64,000 nt of DNA from Flavobacterium sharifuzzamanii (GTDB taxonomy: Bacteria > Bacteroidota > Bacteroidia > Flavobacteriales > Flavobacteriaceae): contig NZ_QJGZ01000037.1 in NCBI RefSeq assembly GCF_003254585.1, positions 124,001 to 188,000 of the forward strand, in the 5' to 3' direction. A program made the position numbers and the translations under genes. A model generated the notes under the pieces. It ran no database searches. It had not been told where the DNA came from and saw only the letters and a program-made list of their open reading frames with translations. Shown here in pieces: positions 61,014-64,000 of this stretch (within the stretch, counting starts at the first letter, position 1; each line of letters starts with the position of its first letter).

Positions 61014-62573
61014 ATGCCAAAAGAACTTTTACTTCAAGTTACACCCGAAATTGCTGCAAACGAATCATTGCTAAAAGACTATTTGTCTAAGCAGATTAAA
61101 GTTTCTGCTCAAGAAATTCAGCATGTTTCAATTTTAAAACGCTCTATTGATGCACGTCAGAAAGCGATTAAAATTAATTTGAAAGTTCTTATTTATTTGA
61201 AAGGCGAACCTTTTCAAGAAACTAAAATCGAGCTTCCTATATATAAGGATGTTTCCAATGCACAAGAAGTTATAGTTGTTGGCGCTGGCCCAGCGGGACT
61301 TTTTGCAGCATTGCAATTAATTGAACTAGGTTTAAAACCAATTGTACTCGAAAGAGGAAAAGACGTTCGTGGCCGTCGTCGTGACTTAAAAGCGATAAAT
61401 CGTGAGCATATTGTAAACGAAGATTCAAATTATTGTTTTGGAGAAGGTGGAGCAGGAACGTATTCTGATGGAAAATTATATACTCGTTCTAAAAAACGTG
61501 GCGATGTAACTCGAATTTTAGAACTTTTAGTGGCTTTTGGAGCTTCTGAAGATATTTTGGTAGAAGCGCATCCACATATTGGAACTAATAAACTTCCAAA
61601 AATCATTGAAGACATCAGAAATAAAATTAGAGAATTTGGCGGTCAGGTTTTGTTTGAAACACGTGTAAGCGATATTTTGGTAAAGAATAATGAAGTTGAA
61701 GGAATCGTAACGCATAACGGAGATAAAATTCACGCCAATAAATTAATCTTAGCAACAGGACATTCGGCGCGTGATATTTTTGAATTATTAGATAAAAAGA
61801 AAATTTTAATAGAAGCAAAACCTTTTGCTTTAGGAGTTCGTGCAGAACACTCGCAGGAACTAATTGACAGCATTCAATACAGCTGTGATTTCCGTGGAGA
61901 GCATTTGCCACCAGCACCATATTCTATAGTAAAACAAGTTAACGGTCGTGGAATGTATTCATTCTGTATGTGTCCAGGAGGTGTAATTGCGCCTTGTGCG
62001 ACAAGTCCGGGTGAAGTGGTTACAAATGGTTGGTCGCCATCTAAACGAGATCAATCAACAGCAAATTCTGGAATTGTGGTCGAATTAAAATTAGAAGATT
62101 TTAAGCCTTTTGCAAAATTCGGCGCTTTGGCCGGAATGGAATTTCAAAAAAGTATCGAACAAAAAGCTTGGCATTTGGCAGGAGAAACTCAAAAAGTTCC
62201 AGCTCAAAGAATGATTGATTTTACGAAAAGCAAAGTTTCAGCAGATATTCCGAAAACTTCTTATGTACCAGGAACTACTTCAGTAGAATTGGGACAAGTT
62301 TTTCCAGGATTTTTAACTCAGATTATGCGTCAAGGATTTCAGGATTTTGGAAAATCAATGCGAGGTTATTTAACTAACGAAGCCATTTTACATGCGCCAG
62401 AAAGCAGAACCTCATCTCCAGTGAGAATTCCGAGAGATCCAATGACATTAGAGCATTTGCAAATCAAAGGTTTATATCCTTGCGGAGAAGGTGCAGGTTA
62501 TGCTGGCGGAATTATTTCAGCAGCAATTGATGGCGAAAAATGTGCCTTAATGATTGCTGAATCCTTGAAATAA
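61014..62573 (+). CDS. FAD-dependent oxidoreductase (COG2509-like)
   Basis: The 519-residue protein has a 75-residue N-terminal alpha/beta domain, then the FAD-binding loop VVGAGPAGLFAALQL at about 88-102 and VLERGKDVRGRRRD. It continues with NYCFGEGGAGTYSDGKLYTR, LILATGHSARDIFELL, MYSFCMCPGGVIAPCATSPG and a C-terminal GLYPCGEGAGYAGGIISAAIDG that closes the flavin site. These match the uncharacterised FAD-dependent dehydrogenase family COG2509. Substrate unknown. Its last 24 bases are partly repeated at 63369-63392. Confidence 0.9.
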   Translation: MPKELLLQVTPEIAANESLLKDYLSKQIKVSAQEIQHVSILKRSIDARQKAIKINLKVLIYLKGEPFQETKIELPIYKDVSNAQEVIVVGAGPAGLFAALQLIELGLKPIVLERGKDVRGRRRDLKAINREHIVNEDSNYCFGEGGAGTYSDGKLYTRSKKRGDVTRILELLVAFGASEDILVEAHPHIGTNKLPKIIEDIRNKIREFGGQVLFETRVSDILVKNNEVEGIVTHNGDKIHANKLILATGHSARDIFELLDKKKILIEAKPFALGVRAEHSQELIDSIQYSCDFRGEHLPPAPYSIVKQVNGRGMYSFCMCPGGVIAPCATSPGEVVTNGWSPSKRDQSTANSGIVVELKLEDFKPFAKFGALAGMEFQKSIEQKAWHLAGETQKVPAQRMIDFTKSKVSADIPKTSYVPGTTSVELGQVFPGFLTQIMRQGFQDFGKSMRGYLTNEAILHAPESRTSSPVRIPRDPMTLEHLQIKGLYPCGEGAGYAGGIISAAIDGEKCALMIAESLK

Positions 62574-62599
62574 CCTGTTTTTTTGTAGTAAAAGTTTTA

Positions 62600-62607
62600 T
62601 ATTTTTG
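62600..62607 (+). promoter_or_regulatory. Candidate -7 box (TATTTTTG) for the first SMI1/KNR4-like gene
   Basis: TATTTTTG matches TAnnTTTG in the 67-base gap, 33 bases before the start. A TTTG at 62582-62585 lies only 14 bases upstream, shorter than the usual 17-23. The equivalent box is missing before the second copy of the gene. Confidence 0.4.
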
Positions 62608-62640
62608 TAAAATATTTTAAACTTTTAAATCTAATAAAAA

Positions 62641-63339
62641 ATGACGCCACAGGATATTGAAAAGAAATATGGATTTGAATTTCCACTTTTGTACAAACAA
62701 TTAGAAGCAGAAGGTATGCTTAATGTTGGAGAATACGGACCTAATTGGTCTTCTGAAGTATATCCAAAATTAAAAGAGAATCCGCCTTTGCTTTTGCATT
62801 CTTATGATTTTGAGCTGCTTACTCTAGAGGGAGTTAATGAGGAAATAAAACAACTTAGGGATCCAGAAGATTATCGTCAGATTAGAAAGGAATTTAAATT
62901 TATTCCTTTTGCACAAAGCTATGGCGGTGATCATTATTGTTTTTTCTTAAATGAAGAAAAGAATGGTGAAATGCCAATAGTTTTTCTCTCACATGATGCA
63001 GTTGAAGCAGATTATTTAGCAAAAAATTTACAAGATTTTATTTTTAAAATGTTTTTGACTGATATGGCATATTTTGATAATGAAGATGTTAGTGATCAAG
63101 AGCTTAAAAACAATCTTGAAAGTATGTTTAGAACTCATAAAAAATACTTAACACATCAACAACAAGACATTTTACAAAACATATTAAATCGGGAAATTAT
63201 AGATTATGAAATTTCATTTTCTTATGGTAATGAAGAAGCAAAAGGATTATTAACTGATGATGAAAAGAATATTTTGCTTAATGAAATTATTCCTTTCGAC
63301 AAAATGGGTACAAGTTTTGAATATTCAGATGAGGAATAA
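62641..63339 (+). CDS. SMI1/KNR4 (SUKH)-family protein, copy 1
   Basis: The 232-residue acidic protein has the SUKH pattern: IEKKYGFEFPLLYKQLEAEG at the start, LRDPEDYRQI, FKFIPFAQSYGGDHYCFFLN with the P-F-A..G-G-D block, PIVFLSHDAVEADYLAKNL, and DFIF. The C-terminal 90 residues extend beyond the core domain. SUKH proteins are often immunity proteins of polymorphic toxins but also occur alone. A second copy follows from 63469, about 70 percent identical by eye over the shared 177 residues. Confidence 0.82.
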   Translation: MTPQDIEKKYGFEFPLLYKQLEAEGMLNVGEYGPNWSSEVYPKLKENPPLLLHSYDFELLTLEGVNEEIKQLRDPEDYRQIRKEFKFIPFAQSYGGDHYCFFLNEEKNGEMPIVFLSHDAVEADYLAKNLQDFIFKMFLTDMAYFDNEDVSDQELKNNLESMFRTHKKYLTHQQQDILQNILNREIIDYEISFSYGNEEAKGLLTDDEKNILLNEIIPFDKMGTSFEYSDEE

Positions 63340-63355
63340 ATTTAGTTTTGGATTC

Positions 63356-63392
63356 AAAATATGTACTGATGGTTGCGTAATCCTTGAAATAA
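63356..63392 (+). pseudogene. Relic of the oxidoreductase 3' end between the two SMI1/KNR4-like copies
   Basis: The 24 bases 63369-63392 match the last eight codons of the oxidoreductase (62550-62573) at 21 positions, and the final 14 bases, AATCCTTGAAATAA including the stop, are identical. Weaker similarity continues leftward to about 63356 (AAAATATGT versus AAAAATGTG). The relic sits 76 bases before copy 2, against 67 bases for the original before copy 1. This marks the left edge of a tandem duplication of about 0.82 kb. Confidence 0.75.
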
Positions 63393-63468
63393 TTGGGCCT
63401 TAGGTTTTTCATGCAATAAAAAGATTGTTATCTTAGTATTCTGATTTTAATAGAATATTCCCCCAAAG

Positions 63469-64000
63469 ATGACAATACAAGAAATCGAAAAAAAATACGG
63501 ATTTGAATTTCCGCTCTTATACAAACAGTTAGACGCAGACGGCATGTTGGATGTCGGAGAATATGGTCCAAATTGGTATACAGAGGTTTATCCTACTTTA
63601 AAAGATAATCCACCTTTGCTTTTGCATTCGTATGATTTTGAATCGCTGAATTTGAAATCGGTTGCCGAAGAAATAGAAGAGCTCAGAGATCCAGAAGATT
63701 ATCGAAATATAAATCCAGAATTTAAATTTATTCCGTTTGCTAAAAGTGGCGGCGGCGATCATTATTGTTTTTTCTTAAACGAAGAAAACAATGGCGATGT
63801 GCCGATTGTTTTTGTTTGGCACGATTCCAACGAGGTCAATTATCTGGCAAAAAACCTTCAGGATTTTATCTTCAAAGTTTTGTTGATTGATATGTCAAAA
63901 CAAGATGTCTACAATGAACTGACGGATGAAGAGTTTAGAGATGATATTGAATCAGTTTTTAAATCGCATAAAAAGTATTTGACAGAACAGCAAAATACAA
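63469..64000 (+). CDS. SMI1/KNR4 (SUKH)-family protein, copy 2 (3' end outside window)
   Basis: The frame is open from ATG 63469 to the window end (177 codons). It starts TIQEIEKKYGFEFPLLYKQL and keeps all core blocks of copy 1: LRDPEDYRNI, FKFIPFAKSGGGDHYCFFLN, PIVFVWHDSNEVNYLAKNL and SHKKYLTEQQ. Differences cluster at about residues 130-150, in the segment following the core. Copy 2 seems slightly richer in GC at third codon positions than copy 1. The upstream gap has no TAnnTTTG box, so it may rely on transcription from copy 1. Confidence 0.82.
   Translation, partial: MTIQEIEKKYGFEFPLLYKQLDADGMLDVGEYGPNWYTEVYPTLKDNPPLLLHSYDFESLNLKSVAEEIEELRDPEDYRNINPEFKFIPFAKSGGGDHYCFFLNEENNGDVPIVFVWHDSNEVNYLAKNLQDFIFKVLLIDMSKQDVYNELTDEEFRDDIESVFKSHKKYLTEQQNT

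Overview
The window is AT-rich DNA from a member of the Bacteroidota, very probably Flavobacterium or a close relative. The evidence is a PorV-type type IX secretion paralog, a DUF4105/Lnb-type protein, TAnnTTTG promoter -7 boxes in place of sigma70 -10 boxes, almost no Shine-Dalgarno sequences, several TTG starts, and intergenic repeat families that I associate with flavobacterial genomes. No tRNA, rRNA, CRISPR array or insertion sequence was seen.

Bases 1-50508 form one very large surface-polysaccharide locus, all on the + strand and mostly with overlapping or abutting genes. It divides into blocks. (A) 1-12377: the end of a HAD phosphatase, a PglD/NeuD-like acetyltransferase, a WecE-like sugar aminotransferase, a Wzx flippase, glycosyltransferases, a WbsX protein, a Wzy-like polymerase and two acyltransferases. 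(B) 12472-21124: a rhamnosyltransferase-like GT2, an SDR, a WecA/WbpL-like initiating transferase, a cupin, a PglE/EpsN-like aminotransferase, rmlC-rmlD-rmlA and a large PglF/CapD-like 4,6-dehydratase, closed by a clear hairpin terminator. (C) 21317-36545: an ABC polysaccharide exporter (Wzm/Wzt with a C-terminal domain), a sulfotransferase-like/methyltransferase fusion, a polysialyltransferase-like protein, about eight further GTs in a row, an FkbM methyltransferase, a GT14-type enzyme and another GT-A protein. (D) 36547-42379: a CatB-like acetyltransferase, neuA, neuB, neuC, then an MBOAT acyltransferase with its SGNH-type partner. (E) 42381-50508: more GTs, a serine-acetyltransferase-like protein, a Wzy/WaaL-like protein and a WcaJ/WbaP-type initiating phosphotransferase.

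The locus therefore holds parts of both Wzx/Wzy-type and ABC-exporter-type glycan assembly, two initiating transferases of different fold, and routes to dTDP-rhamnose (rmlB not in the window), a 4-amino-6-deoxy sugar and a sialic-acid-type sugar. It probably builds more than one glycan, or one large heavily modified glycan (inference).

Bases 50513-64000 are mainly core genes: DUF4105/Lnb-like and PorV2-like (- strand); pssA and a GH25 lysozyme-like protein (+); a DUF5808 protein, lptB, a CMD-family protein, tatC and kdsD (-); recQ (+, divergent from kdsD); a small conserved-looking protein (-); an FAD-dependent oxidoreductase (+); and two tandem SMI1/KNR4-type genes, the second cut by the window end. 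kdsD and lptB concern LPS, which suits the neighbouring locus. The gaps in this part carry unusual repeats: an AGTGTTCAG-based family at gene 3' ends, a large nested palindrome at 60785-60938, and a relic of the oxidoreductase 3' end between the two SMI1/KNR4 copies.
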